The notes under the pieces were generated by a model, which did not search any database, was not told the DNA's origin, and was given only the letters and a program-made list of their open reading frames with translations. From the NCBI GenBank assembly GCA_023630585.1, contig CM042546.1:16776810-16840809 (forward strand): 64,000 nucleotides of DNA. The letters are read 5' to 3'. Numbering within the stretch: the first letter of the stretch is position 1; each line of letters starts with the position of its first letter. Below, in pieces: positions 31,991 to 42,800 of the stretch. The translations under genes were made by a program, and so were the position numbers. This stretch comes from Cranoglanis bouderius. Its lineage: Eukaryota; Chordata; Actinopteri; Siluriformes; Cranoglanididae.

Positions 31991-33781
31991 ATGCTGCTGT
32001 GGCTCACCATCCTGTACCTCCAGACAACCGGAGGACAACCGCAACCAGAAATCGCCACGCCGGGTCCAGCATCAGGCATTGTACTGCGAGAACAACCTGG
32101 ACTCCTCATCACCAACTGCAGGACCCACACCCAGAAAGTGTACGTCCGACTCAACCCTCGCAACGTCTACCAAGCACACTACCCACGCACCGTGGCACAA
32201 TACAGCTGGGCAGGCGCCCGATGGACCGAGAACGCCCTCAATCACGCAGAGGCTGACGTCAAGTACATGCTCACCCAACTGGAGAAAATGACTGTCACCC
32301 AAGCAGAACTAAGCGGACACAACCGCCGTACTAAGCGGTTCTTGGGAGCTTTACTTGGAGCCGCCGCTGCTGTTGGAACCCTGTTCAACATCGGCATGTC
32401 TAGTGTCAATGCAGTGAGCCTAGCCACCGTAAGACGACACATGGCCGAAATTCAAACCGAGATTCCACAGCTTAGAGAGCAGCTCGCGACCCAAAGTCAA
32501 ACCCTACAGACCATTGGCAAAACATTAAAAGGCACTGTGGTTGTTCTCAATACTCACAGCGTCCTACTGAACCAAACTATAAACTCAATGAAGCAGTTAT
32601 TTTCAATCTTCCAAAATGATTTTGCTCAAACGCAACTGGTCACGTCCCTCATGACAGACATGCTACGAGAGGTGAGCTCCTCCATCGACAGCTTAGCAAT
32701 GGGCAGGATTCCAACGTACCTGGTACCCCTGAGCCTCGTGCAATCGGTGCTGGCCTCCGCTACTACTGGCCTAACCGACCCTCTGCAAACACATCTCGCT
32801 TACTCTCTGGGTAGTGCCATACCCTTACACGTCGATCCCGAACAAGGCGAAGTGGCCTTCCTCCTGAATCTACCCATCATCGAATCGAACAACATTTACA
32901 GACTCAAAGACGTTGTCAATGTCGGGTTTTGGCAAAGCAACACCCACATTAAGATACACACGCCAGATGTGGTGGCCTACCATGACAGCAATACCCAGCT
33001 GTATCTGACCCCAAACCTACGCATGTGTACTTTGACAAAAGATATTCACTATCTCTGTCCCAGCAAGCCTTTCCTCAGGGATAACACCGAAGGGATCTGT
33101 GGATTACAGCCGATGAGAGGCGACACCCGCTGCCCCGCCGAGGCCAAGCCGCGCACCCAAGTCATCGAAACGCAAGCCGAGATTGTGGGCAATCGGTGGC
33201 TGGTCAATACTCCCTCACGTACGGCCACCCTGACCTACGATCAGCATGACACCGCCACCCGTGTCAGCCTGCCCAACCAGAGCCTGTGGATTCAAGTACC
33301 GAAAGGTGCCATCCTCCACCTCGATAACCTGGCATTGTACCATCTCCCGAGCGAAGAGTACTGGTCAGAGCTGGAAATCCCGGCCTTCTTCAAGAACCAC
33401 AACCTCACACTGGATCCAGAACTGGAACTGAGGATTGAGCAAGAGGGGGCCCAGTTAATCGACCTCACTCCCCTCGAGGCGACCCTCCAAGCGCTATCCC
33501 GTTCGCCCAGCCTGACCAGTTCAACAGTGGTTCAAGCCTGGACAACCGCCGACACGGCACTCTGCCTCTCTACAGCCATAGGCTACGCCCTGACGCTAGG
33601 CCTGGCCTTCGCCCTGTCAAAACGGATCAACGCAACACGAGAATCCATGAGCAGATGCGTGGCCGCCCTTCCTCGAGGTTTCAAACGGAGACCACGGGGA
33701 GAGGAAATTCAAACCGAGGCTACACCCAACCTCATCGAGATGGATCCCCAGCCAGGAGATCAACAAGCGGAGGACAATTAG
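31991..33781 (+). CDS. env: Envelope glycoprotein of the endogenous retrovirus (class I fusion type)
   Basis: The 596-residue membrane glycoprotein is predicted to mediate fusion. It starts at ATG 31991, just after a splice acceptor. Residues 1-15 form a hydrophobic signal peptide. A furin-type site RRTKR lies at 112-116, directly before a glycine/alanine-rich fusion peptide (FLGALLGAAAAVG, 117-129). A heptad-repeat region follows at about 140-220. The transmembrane segment is at about 523-543 (ALCLSTAIGYALTLGLAFAL), and the tail of about 50 residues is basic. The N-terminal subunit is only ~100 residues, much smaller than a classic retroviral SU. The layout is that of the F proteins of mononegaviruses and baculoviruses. 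The frame is unbroken. Confidence 0.9.
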   Translation: MLLWLTILYLQTTGGQPQPEIATPGPASGIVLREQPGLLITNCRTHTQKVYVRLNPRNVYQAHYPRTVAQYSWAGARWTENALNHAEADVKYMLTQLEKMTVTQAELSGHNRRTKRFLGALLGAAAAVGTLFNIGMSSVNAVSLATVRRHMAEIQTEIPQLREQLATQSQTLQTIGKTLKGTVVVLNTHSVLLNQTINSMKQLFSIFQNDFAQTQLVTSLMTDMLREVSSSIDSLAMGRIPTYLVPLSLVQSVLASATTGLTDPLQTHLAYSLGSAIPLHVDPEQGEVAFLLNLPIIESNNIYRLKDVVNVGFWQSNTHIKIHTPDVVAYHDSNTQLYLTPNLRMCTLTKDIHYLCPSKPFLRDNTEGICGLQPMRGDTRCPAEAKPRTQVIETQAEIVGNRWLVNTPSRTATLTYDQHDTATRVSLPNQSLWIQVPKGAILHLDNLALYHLPSEEYWSELEIPAFFKNHNLTLDPELELRIEQEGAQLIDLTPLEATLQALSRSPSLTSSTVVQAWTTADTALCLSTAIGYALTLGLAFALSKRINATRESMSRCVAALPRGFKRRPRGEEIQTEATPNLIEMDPQPGDQQAEDN

Positions 33782-33874
33782 GAACCCCCGTCAATCAACC
33801 AGTTTGATACACTCGCCACCCGATCACCATGACGACTGTCGCCCAACGATGTCCTCACAGGGACATCATTGTCC

Positions 33875-33888
33875 GAAAGAGGGGGAGC
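33875..33888 (+). promoter_or_regulatory. Polypurine tract
   Basis: GAAAGAGGGGGAGC lies directly against the 3' LTR and would prime plus-strand DNA synthesis. This is the position and composition expected in retroviruses. Confidence 0.9.
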
Positions 33889-35576
33889 TGTAACGTATCG
33901 GGGTGCCCAAACTGATTTCTACATTAACCCAAGTGAAACATATAAAGTTTCACTCCTTTAAGTGACCCAGAATAACCCGAGAGGCCTTCTTTGACCAGAT
34001 GCAACTCTGGAATTCAGGAGACTCTTTGGGAACCCACACAGGACCTACTCCCGCAATAAAAGAAACCTTTGATGACTGAACTCTGGGAAACTTCAGGATT
34101 AGTTCGTCAACAAGGATCCACCATTTCCCGACCCCAGGGCCTGTAAATCTTCGATCTAATCTCAGTTTACGACCTCAGAGATTAACATCGGAGCCAACCG
34201 GTCTAGCAAAGAACCTCCTCCCTAGAAGGTCACCCTGAGGTGACCAAAGGACCATTGTAACTTTAGAAGAACGCCAGCCCCCTCTTCTGGACATGCACAC
34301 ACTCACGCACACACACAGTGAACATGTCTCTTGAATGTAACCTGTAATCATATCCCTAGATAGTTATGATTTATTCGTATATGCATGTGTTGTATGTCTA
34401 GATAACCTAGTTGTAGCAATTTTATATAGTTTGAGCGAAAAGCTAATTTTTAAGTTGTCTGTAACTATGTCTAATGATCCTACACTGTCCAAGATATCAT
34501 AATCTCCTTGAAGTTTGGTACCAAAATCATTGTCTCACAATATGCCAATTAATGATGCATACTACAGGACGATAGGATGTATCATTCTATACTTTTCCAT
34601 GTTTTATCAAATACCATATTGATCCAAACTTAACACAAACCCCGCCCTGACATGCGACCCGTTCTGGGACAGACCGAAGAAGTTTTCCCCCAGAACTTTC
34701 TTATCTCTCTTTGGATTCGCCAGCAGCTCAGAGAGGCGTGTACATTGGCATTGTCCATAAAAGACCGTGACACGCGTCCCCCGCTGGCTCGCTCCTTCGC
34801 TTTTTCTCACCCTCTTCCTACTTCTCACCTTGCCGCTTTCCGTTTCCGGCATTCCTCCGGACTCTCCTTTGTCTCGTGAAACCACGTGGCAATCACCATA
34901 TTCTTCATCCTCGGGCGAGACTCAACTCCGTTCACCCCTACTCTACCGACGCCGAAGAACCAGCAAATTCCTCGCTCAATCTGCAAATCAAGGACCCTCG
35001 TGAACTGCATTAAATTAACGCAAGTATAATTCCAATTGACCTTTAGAGGTGTCCTATTAAGCCAGAGCCACTTTTGTTGAAAAAGTTGAATTCAAATTCC
35101 TTTGCTGATTCTCGAGGTTAAACTGTGTTCTGCCATTGTTACTTCCATCACTTTTCCTTCTGTTCCTTTCACTTACCCTGTATATATATGTATTATTTGT
35201 TTGTACCTAGTTGTGTATATCTGTAGTTTTTACGTAGTTATTAAAATCCATGGTTATCACGCTGGATCGTCTGTTTTTACTTATGACAAGGTTCACTTTT
35301 AACGTTGCTCCTCGCTACGCGCTGGATTTCTGTGACGTAGAATAAACTATGCTTCGTGGCCAGAAGTATAATTTATTCCTTTAGAGTAATACGAAGACTG
35401 CCCTGGTAAGTTTGGTGGACAAACAGATCAAGCTGCTTCGCATTTAATTCTAAAGCTAGGTTACAGTAATTAATATAACATTCCCTTTCATGGTCGATTT
35501 ATATCCATACTTAATCAGAACACGCTTCGATTAGAGCTATAGATATATTTCACCCATTTGAGCTAGATTCGCTACA
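33889..35576 (+). repeat. 3' long terminal repeat
   Basis: Same 1,688-bp length as the 5' LTR, with no difference found in the stretches compared. The AATAAA equivalent lies at 35341-35346 and would end the viral RNA. The TGTA duplication follows at 35577-35580. Confidence 0.95.
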
Positions 35577-35690
35577 TGTATGTGGCTCTGATTTGGCCTA
35601 CGTTACTAATAAACACTTGATGAGAGCACTTAACCTCAGTGTCATCATGTGGTGATTCTGTCTTCTCTCTCTGTCTCCTTTCTCCCAAAG

Positions 35691-35858
35691 AGGTGACTAC
35701 CTATGGCTATCGTATCTATCATGGCCAGGACGATGTCTTATATTATCCTGAAGTAAAAAAAGAAACAAGAAAAGTGATTGAAAAGCTATGATGCTAGAAG
35801 ACATTTTGGACTAGTGCCCATAAAGAAGTAAAGTGAGCAGCTGGCTTGGACTACATCT
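35691..35858 (+). other. Possible internal exon just after the provirus
   Basis: A long pyrimidine tract ends in CCCAAAG (acceptor 35690), and a consensus donor T|GTAAGTAT lies at 35859. One frame is open from the acceptor for 31 codons (including TYGYRIYHGQDDVLYYPEVK) to a TGA. It could be the C-terminal exon of an unrecognised gene, or a non-coding 5' exon of ptpre containing a short upstream ORF. I do not recognise the peptide. Confidence 0.4.
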
Positions 35859-35925
35859 GTAAGTATACTTCATCTTAGAGGATTTATTCAAGTGCATGTG
35901 TGTGTGTTAGAGTAAATGTGTACAT

Positions 35926-36984
35926 CAGGGGCGTTTCTAGAGTTTGATCACTACTGGGGCACGAGCCCCTCGAGAATTTTACAAAAGTACTTGAAAATGT
36001 CTAGGGAGGGTCAGGGGGCATGCCCCCCCCCCGTGAAGAATTTTTTGTTGTTGTTGCAAAAACAGCACTGAATTCAATTCTGTGACTTTGGGAGTAGTAT
36101 TTATTTATTGATTTATTTTCTTGAATCATATTATGTAGCAAACATTAATATAAGGCTGCTTTGACATTTTTACTGTATCTGGGTAATTTATTTGAAGGGT
36201 AGTGAAATGAAATTCTGCAGTGAAATGTAGATCATTCAAATGCAGCGTTTGTCCTGCTGTCTGCTCGTCCTCACCTGACTGATGATGCTCTTCTCTCCAT
36301 CTGCCACCTCTTGGAATGTAATAAGTTCGTATATCCATCTGGAAAAAAACACAACTAGCATTTTCGTGAGTAAAGTAAGTTATATCAACTTATATATCTG
36401 TTATACTTATTAACTAGTTATAACTAACCCCCTAAATGAACAAATCACTTCAAAAAGTTTTCACTGATGATGACTAAATCACATCGTTTGTGGCAGAATC
36501 CCAAATTAGAAGAGATGAGCAAGCAGTCTTTTAGCAGTTAACAAGCCAACGTTATCATCAAATCTGTGCCATGTAAATTAGATCTGGAAAACGGGACGTC
36601 CTCATTCAACTACATACAAATATCCACATACTACTCGTTAACACAGCGATTAGTGTCAGCCTGGCAGTTACCTCTCCTCAGCTACGGTGTTGTATTATGA
36701 TTCATAATTTATGAATTAATGTTTGACTTCAAGTCGAGGTTTCCCCGGGGAAAAGCGAGGGGAGGAGGAGCACAGCGAGGAGGGCGAGACGTGTGATAGA
36801 AGAGGACGTGCGGGATATTTCCGCTTCAGCTGGCGTTACAATCAGCGTTCATGTTTTAAATAATTCGAATGATGTAAATGATAACGCACGCAATGACTAG
36901 GAAAGGCTATTTTCACAAGTATCTATTGTAATATACCTCATCAGACAATGATTTATCAGGGAAAAGGGTCTAGCGACGCCCCTG
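35926..36984. mobile_element. Non-autonomous hAT-type element
   Basis: It is bounded by an exact 8-bp duplication GTGTACAT (35918-35925 and 36985-36992), the size made by hAT transposases. Ends are inverted: CAGGGGCGTTTCTAGA at the left and the complement of CAGGGGCGTCGCTAGA at the right. It is 1,059 bp long, with no transposase domain recognised. Confidence 0.85.
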
Positions 36985-37223
36985 GTGTACATGTTTTATG
37001 GAGTTGGATAGCAACATGTCGTCTGGATTATGCAGTCAGAGTAGGACACATTCGTAATACAGTTGTGCTCATGCATTTAAATGCATTTACACAGCCCTTG
37101 CAGAATCTGCAAAGAGAGATCATTAAAACTGCATTTTGTTTTTTATTTAGTCCTGCCCTGAATAAGCTATTTCACAGATGTTTACATATAGTCCACCAGA
37201 CACAATAATAACTGAATTTATGC

Positions 37224-37490
37224 AAATTGACCAGTTCAAAAGTTAAAAAATTTTAGGCACCCTATTTTTTTTTTTTTTTAGAACAAACTTTGTTATAGAT
37301 TTTTTTTATTTTATGACTTCTACATTATCAAGTCAGTACAAAAACATTTTAGATTCCCAAACATTAGTGATCGGCGTAAATTGTTACTATTTTGTCTTCT
37401 GGGAAACTTGTAAACATCTTATGTAGCTTCTGAAAGGCAGTACTAAATGAAAAAAATAAGATCTTTAAACAAAATAGTACACCAATCATC
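37224..37490 (+). mobile_element. Tc1-derived MITE fragment
   Basis: It shares TTTTAGGCACC, TTTAGAACAAACTTTG, AAGTCAGTACAAAAACATTT and GATTCCCAAACATTAG with the better preserved element at 40227-40760, in the same orientation. The ends are worn. Confidence 0.6.
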
Positions 37491-37868
37491 CTGTTTGAAA
37501 GTTTACACCCCCCTCCGGCTCTTAATGTATCGTGTTGCCTTCTTGAGCATCAGTGAATGTTTGCACCTTTTGTAATAGTTGTGTACGAGTCCCTCAGTTG
37601 TCCTCAGTGTGAAAAGATGGATCTGAACATCATATAGCCTCTGCTGGAAAGGGGTCAAATATACAGAAGATGCTGGAAAAGCAAAGAATGTGCAGGACCT
37701 GGAGGATTTTTCTGAAGAACAGTGGGCACGAAGATAAATCATGTCTGATCTTTTTTCCCACCTTTAATGTGATATAGCAACCAACAACATTCAAGTGAAA
37801 AACAGATAGAAATGTTTTACGGGACAAAAAGGAAAAAAGAAAAACCGTATAAATGTAAATGTAAAATA

Positions 37869-38587
37869 CGGTGCTGTGAAAAAGTATTTGCCCCCATCCT
37901 GGTTTCTTCTGTTTTAGTGTATATCTCATACTAAATTATTTCAGAAATGAAAATGAAAACACACCTTGATGATCCTCAAACCTTTTGGGAGAATGTTCTG
38001 TGGATTGACGAGTCGAAAGTGGAACTGTTTGGAAGACAGGGGTCCCGTTACATCTGGCGTAAACTAAACACAGAATTCCACAAAAAGAACATCATACCTA
38101 CGGTCAAGCATGGTGGTGGAAGTGTGATGGTGTGGGGATGCTTTGCTGCTTCAGGGCCTGGGCAACTTGCAATAACTGAACTGAACAAAATGAAAGTTTT
38201 GAAGTTGGCCTAGTCAGAGTCCTGGCTTGAACCAATTCAGATGCTGTGACAGGCCCTTAAACGGGCAGTTCATGTTCCAGTGTGGCTGAACTAAAGCAGT
38301 TCTGCAAAGAAGAGTGAGCCAAAGTTCCACCACAACGCTGTGAAAGACTGATCTCCAGTTACCAGAAGCGTTTGGTTGTAGTTATTGCTGCTAAAGGTGG
38401 CACAACCAGATTTAGGTTTAAGGGGGCAATTAGTTTTTCACATAGGTGATAGGGGTTGGATGACTTTTTTTCTTTTTTGCTTCAGTTGCCTTTGTTTTAT
38501 GTTGTATGTCATTTGATGAACTATTTAGTATGAGACATACACAAAAACAGAAGAAATCAGGAGGGGAAATAATTTCTCACAGCAGTG
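37869..38587 (+). mobile_element. Tc1-like transposon, internally deleted
   Basis: TA-flanked ends: CGGTGCTGTGAAAAAGTATT at the left and TTTCTCACAGCAGTG at the right. The middle of a transposase remains (ILWxDE-like VLWIDESKVELFG, then IIPTVKHGGGSVMVWGCF), open at 37947-38213. The N-terminal DNA-binding domain and the second Asp region are lost. The 3' part shows only broken traces. Confidence 0.85.
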
Positions 38588-38591
38588 TATG

Positions 38592-38597
<6 letters not shown>

Positions 38598-38661
<64 letters not shown>
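38598..38661. repeat. (AT)n microsatellite
   Basis: About 64 bases of pure AT next to the right end of a Tc1 element. Confidence 0.95.
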
Positions 38662-38665
<4 letters not shown>

Positions 38666-39142
38666 CTAAGACACATTTTTTTCTGCTTAAATAGTTCATA
38701 ACTAAATTCCTTTCAGGTTCAACTGCTGGCTTTAACCAGCCCCAACACAGCTGCACATGTTTGGCCCACGTGGCACGGGCAGCCTGGAATAACAGGGACA
38801 TTTTACCACTTGCACACACCCAAGCATGCCAGTATTATCAATATGTGAACAAATGCATTTCATATATGCACTTGCTGTTCTTTAATTTTACAAAGTGGTA
38901 GGTTCTGACCTAGTTTTCCTAGCTCCAATTTAGCGCATAACATCATAGCATAACTACTTATAACACAGGAATATGTGATATGTCTCAGGAGACAGTCTAG
39001 GAATAGCTCAATCAAATTAAGGGATAATTTTAGAGATTGGATTAATGTAACCTCTTTGCATAAAAAAAAGATTTTATTAGTTGTTACTACCTTGTCTAAT
39101 GAATTGTGCTATTACTCGATGTCTGCTTTTCTGTTCTTCCAG

Positions 39143-39413
39143 TCATGATGGTCCTGTTTCTGGTGGCAACACATCTTATATCAAACAGTTCCTCACACGC
39201 GAACTGGACTGCAGGTAGGTTCAGATCAAATTCTTTAGTTTTGCTTGGTCGAGGTGTGTTAATGTTGTTGTTTTTTTGTTTGTTTGTTTGTTTGTTTTTT
39301 CTCCTCAGAGCCTCCTGCTCCTCAGGGTTCCCACATCCTACCCGCTGCTCTTGTCATATCTCTCCTACTTATCATCTTCATCCTCCTCACAGTCTACCTG
39401 CTCAGGTAAGGCG

Positions 39414-39462
<49 letters not shown>

Positions 39463-39761
39463 CCATAGTCACATATGTTCCTTGATTTATTACTGATGAT
39501 GTAAAAATGCATGTCAGTTTAAAACGAGAACACATAAATATGATTGTTTACATACACAACATTAACATAAATAATAATGATAAAATTTTCTATCCTTTTG
39601 TACATACAAATTTGGGATTTCATTTAAGGTTCAGTTTTGGTTCAGTTAACCCAGATGATGAACTGAAATACCAAACCCCAGCTTATGTTCTGTATACTTC
39701 AATATGTGCTACTTTACCTGGCAGTCTAAAGAACAATCAGCTCTGTTGTGTATATTATGTG

Positions 39762-39820
<59 letters not shown>

Positions 39821-42800
39821 GTGTGGCCTTTCCTAGCAAGTCTAACAGCTGTCTGTGAAATAATTGTAAAAGCAGTTGTTATAGCTGCTCACAGATTCTT
39901 TAGCTCTCAGCTGCTGTGTTGAATCAGAACTCTGTCTCCCATGAGAAAGAACAGCTTTAAATGGTGTGGTCTTTTAACCATTGTTCTCAATTACTAAAAC
40001 ATTGTTAATATATGTGTGTGTTATTTGATTGTTCATTTTTACTTCTTCTTTTTTTTTTTTAATATAAGGTTCAGGCACCAAAGGAAGGATCTTGTCACTT
40101 CGGTTGACAAAAAGCTACCCAATGGCTTCCTGGAGGACCAAGGTAAGAGCGAATCTCAATTTGGGGTTATTTATTACTTGCTGATGATAGCAGCAGTTAT
40201 CCATAGGGGCCAGATGTATGTACATACAGTACTGTGCAAAAGCTTTAGGCACCTTATTATTTTTTTTTAGAACAAACTTTGTTTATTTTATGACGTCTAC
40301 ATGATGAAGTCAGTACAAAAAACATTTTAGATTCCCAAACATTAGTTTTCTAGCATAAAATGAAATGTTACAGAAAAATGTTTGTATGTCATTAAAGAAA
40401 GCAGCATATTACGTAAGAGACACTTTTCAGACAAAAAACACAATGAAGGCTGCTGGGTTTTGCTGCAAAAAATAAGAAGCGAGTGTGAAAGTCAAAGTCT
40501 CCAGAAGAACTGTGTCTGGTTCTGCAAGATGCTCAATAAAACTTACCAGCTCATTTCCTTATAAAACTGCACTAATTGTACCGGAGACTAAAAATTTTTG
40601 TTTTTATTTTTTTGGCATGCCAAATAGTGACTTTGTTTCATTTACTACTGTTTACTGCTCTTTATGGTATTTTTTTTTTAAATGGAGAAACATTTAATTT
40701 TATTATTTGAAGGCATCGTTGCTCTACAGCATTTCTTTGCAAGACTTTTGCACAGTACTGTACATGAGGAGGCTTAGTGCAAAACATGACTTGATGCGGA
40801 CACAAAATACACTCGTAATATGTCTGACAAGTCAGAAAAAATACTGTGCCTGGAAGCACTCACTAAATGCACTATGTGTGAGGCACAAATTGTGGTTTAA
40901 TGCCGTAGTAAAATGGTGGATTTGGCCACCTGTCCAAAAGAGCCATCAAAACGTTCAGGACTTAAGAGGAGTAAGTTCAATTCAGTAAGGAATGAAACAG
41001 CGTGGATAATAGAAACTGATTATATATTTTATTTCATCCTGTCTCTATCTCTGTTTCTCTCTCAGAACAAACAGTGGTGCTCCTCCCCAGATCTCCTTCT
41101 CCATCAAAGCACTACTTCCCTATCCCGCTGGACTCTCTGGAGGAAGAGTACCGCCTGCGCATGGCAGATGATGGCAAGCTGTTCCGAGAGGAATTTAATG
41201 TATGAACACACTCTCCAGCTTTTCTCTCCTTCCACTATCAGTGACTCCCTTTCATCTCCGCAATACTTTCATTAACTCACATTAGATTCCTTTTTATTCA
41301 CAGTCTTTGCCGTGCGGGTTCAGCCGTGGCACGTTTGAGGAAGCGAGCAGAGAAGAGAACAGAGAAAAGAACAGATATCCGAACATACTGCCCTGTGAGT
41401 AATAAATGAATTGAAACACACAGTATTGGATTCTATACAAAAATATTTATAATTTGTAAATCTGTGTATTCTCCTGAACAGATGATCACTCCAGAGTGTT
41501 GCTTTCACACATAGACACCCGTATGTGCTCAGACTACATTAATGCCTCGTACATAGACGTGAGTAATTTGTTCCTGCTCTGTACTACAATTGATTGGTTT
41601 AAGTAATTGGATAGACCGACTAATATATGCACATATTTTTGTTTAGGGTTACAAAGAAAAGAACAAATTCATTGCCACTCAAGGTAAGCTTGGAATTGGG
41701 GGTTGTTTTTTTAGTGTTGGAAATGGTTTTGTTTGTCAGCTTTGGCATCAGAATTTTTGTTATCTGTTCAAATTCAAGTACTGGAGCTCATTTGCTCTTC
41801 ATAATAACCCAAAGGTGGGAGAGATCTGTGCCCCTGCACTCCCCAGCGACTTAACCCCCGGTCGTAAGAAGCAGGCGAATGTTACAGAAACTTAACCCCA
41901 GGTCATAAGAAGCAGGTGAACATGATATTTTTAGATGAGGGGCACCTCAGGGACCTGGCTTGTAACTCACTCACATTCCCCATAAGGATTTTCCATAAGG
42001 TGTTGGAAACTGGCTGTTGGCACTCTACGGGGGATAAGCATACTAAATGAGTGGGTCTTCTCCCCAAAAAACAAACTCTACCCCCCGCACACAAATCTCA
42101 CACAAGTTTGTGAATAGTGCTTAAGTCTTTTGTTGTGTCTGAGGTCTGAATATGTGCATAATTTTGGTATTAACTCCTCACTAGAGCTGAACAATTTGGG
42201 TAAAATATCTAAATCTCAATTTACAACCCCAATTCCAAAAAGTTGGGACGTTGTGTAAAATGTAAATAAAAACAGAATGCAATGATTTGCAAATCTCATA
42301 AACCCATATGTTATTCACAATAGAACATAGAAAACATATGAAATGTTTAAACTGAGGAAATGTACCATTTTAAGAAAAAAATTAAGTAATTTTGAATTTG
42401 ATGGCCGCAACATGTCTCAAAAAAGTTGGGACGGGGGCAACAAAAGGCTGGAAAAGTAAGTGTTACTAAAAAGAAACAGCTGGAGGAACATTTTGCAACT
42501 AATTAGATTAATTGGCAACAGGTCAGTAACATGACTGGGTATAAAAAGAGTATCTTAGAGAGGCAGAGTCTCTCAGAAGTAAAGATGGGATGGAATCTGG
42601 ATGGAAGCATATGTTGCTCTAAAACCTGTATATACCTTTCAGCATTGATGGTACCTTTCCAGATGTGCAAACTGCCCATTCCATAGGCACTAATGTACCC
42701 TCATACCATCAGAGATGCAGGCATTTGAACTGAGTGCTGATAACAAGCCGGATGGTCCCTCTTCTCTTTAGTCCTCTTTAGTTTAGAAGACGGTGCATCC

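Larger units (their letters stand above)
21045..35576 (+). mobile_element. Full-length endogenous retrovirus (14.5 kb), structurally intact
   Basis: TG...CA LTRs of 1,688 bp bound a leader, gag, pol and env, with a 4-bp TGTA duplication outside. The LTRs agreed in every stretch I compared (constant offset 12,844), which points to a very recent insertion. All three coding regions are open apart from the gag terminator, which looks functional. Pol order is protease, RT, tether, RNase H, integrase. An added retrovirus-type RNase H beyond the degenerate one, plus env expressed from a splice acceptor, supports a retrovirus rather than a plain Ty3/gypsy element. The F-like Env and the lack of a zinc knuckle set it apart from the familiar genera. 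It resembles the group described as lokiretroviruses, but a tree is required to say so. Confidence 0.95.
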
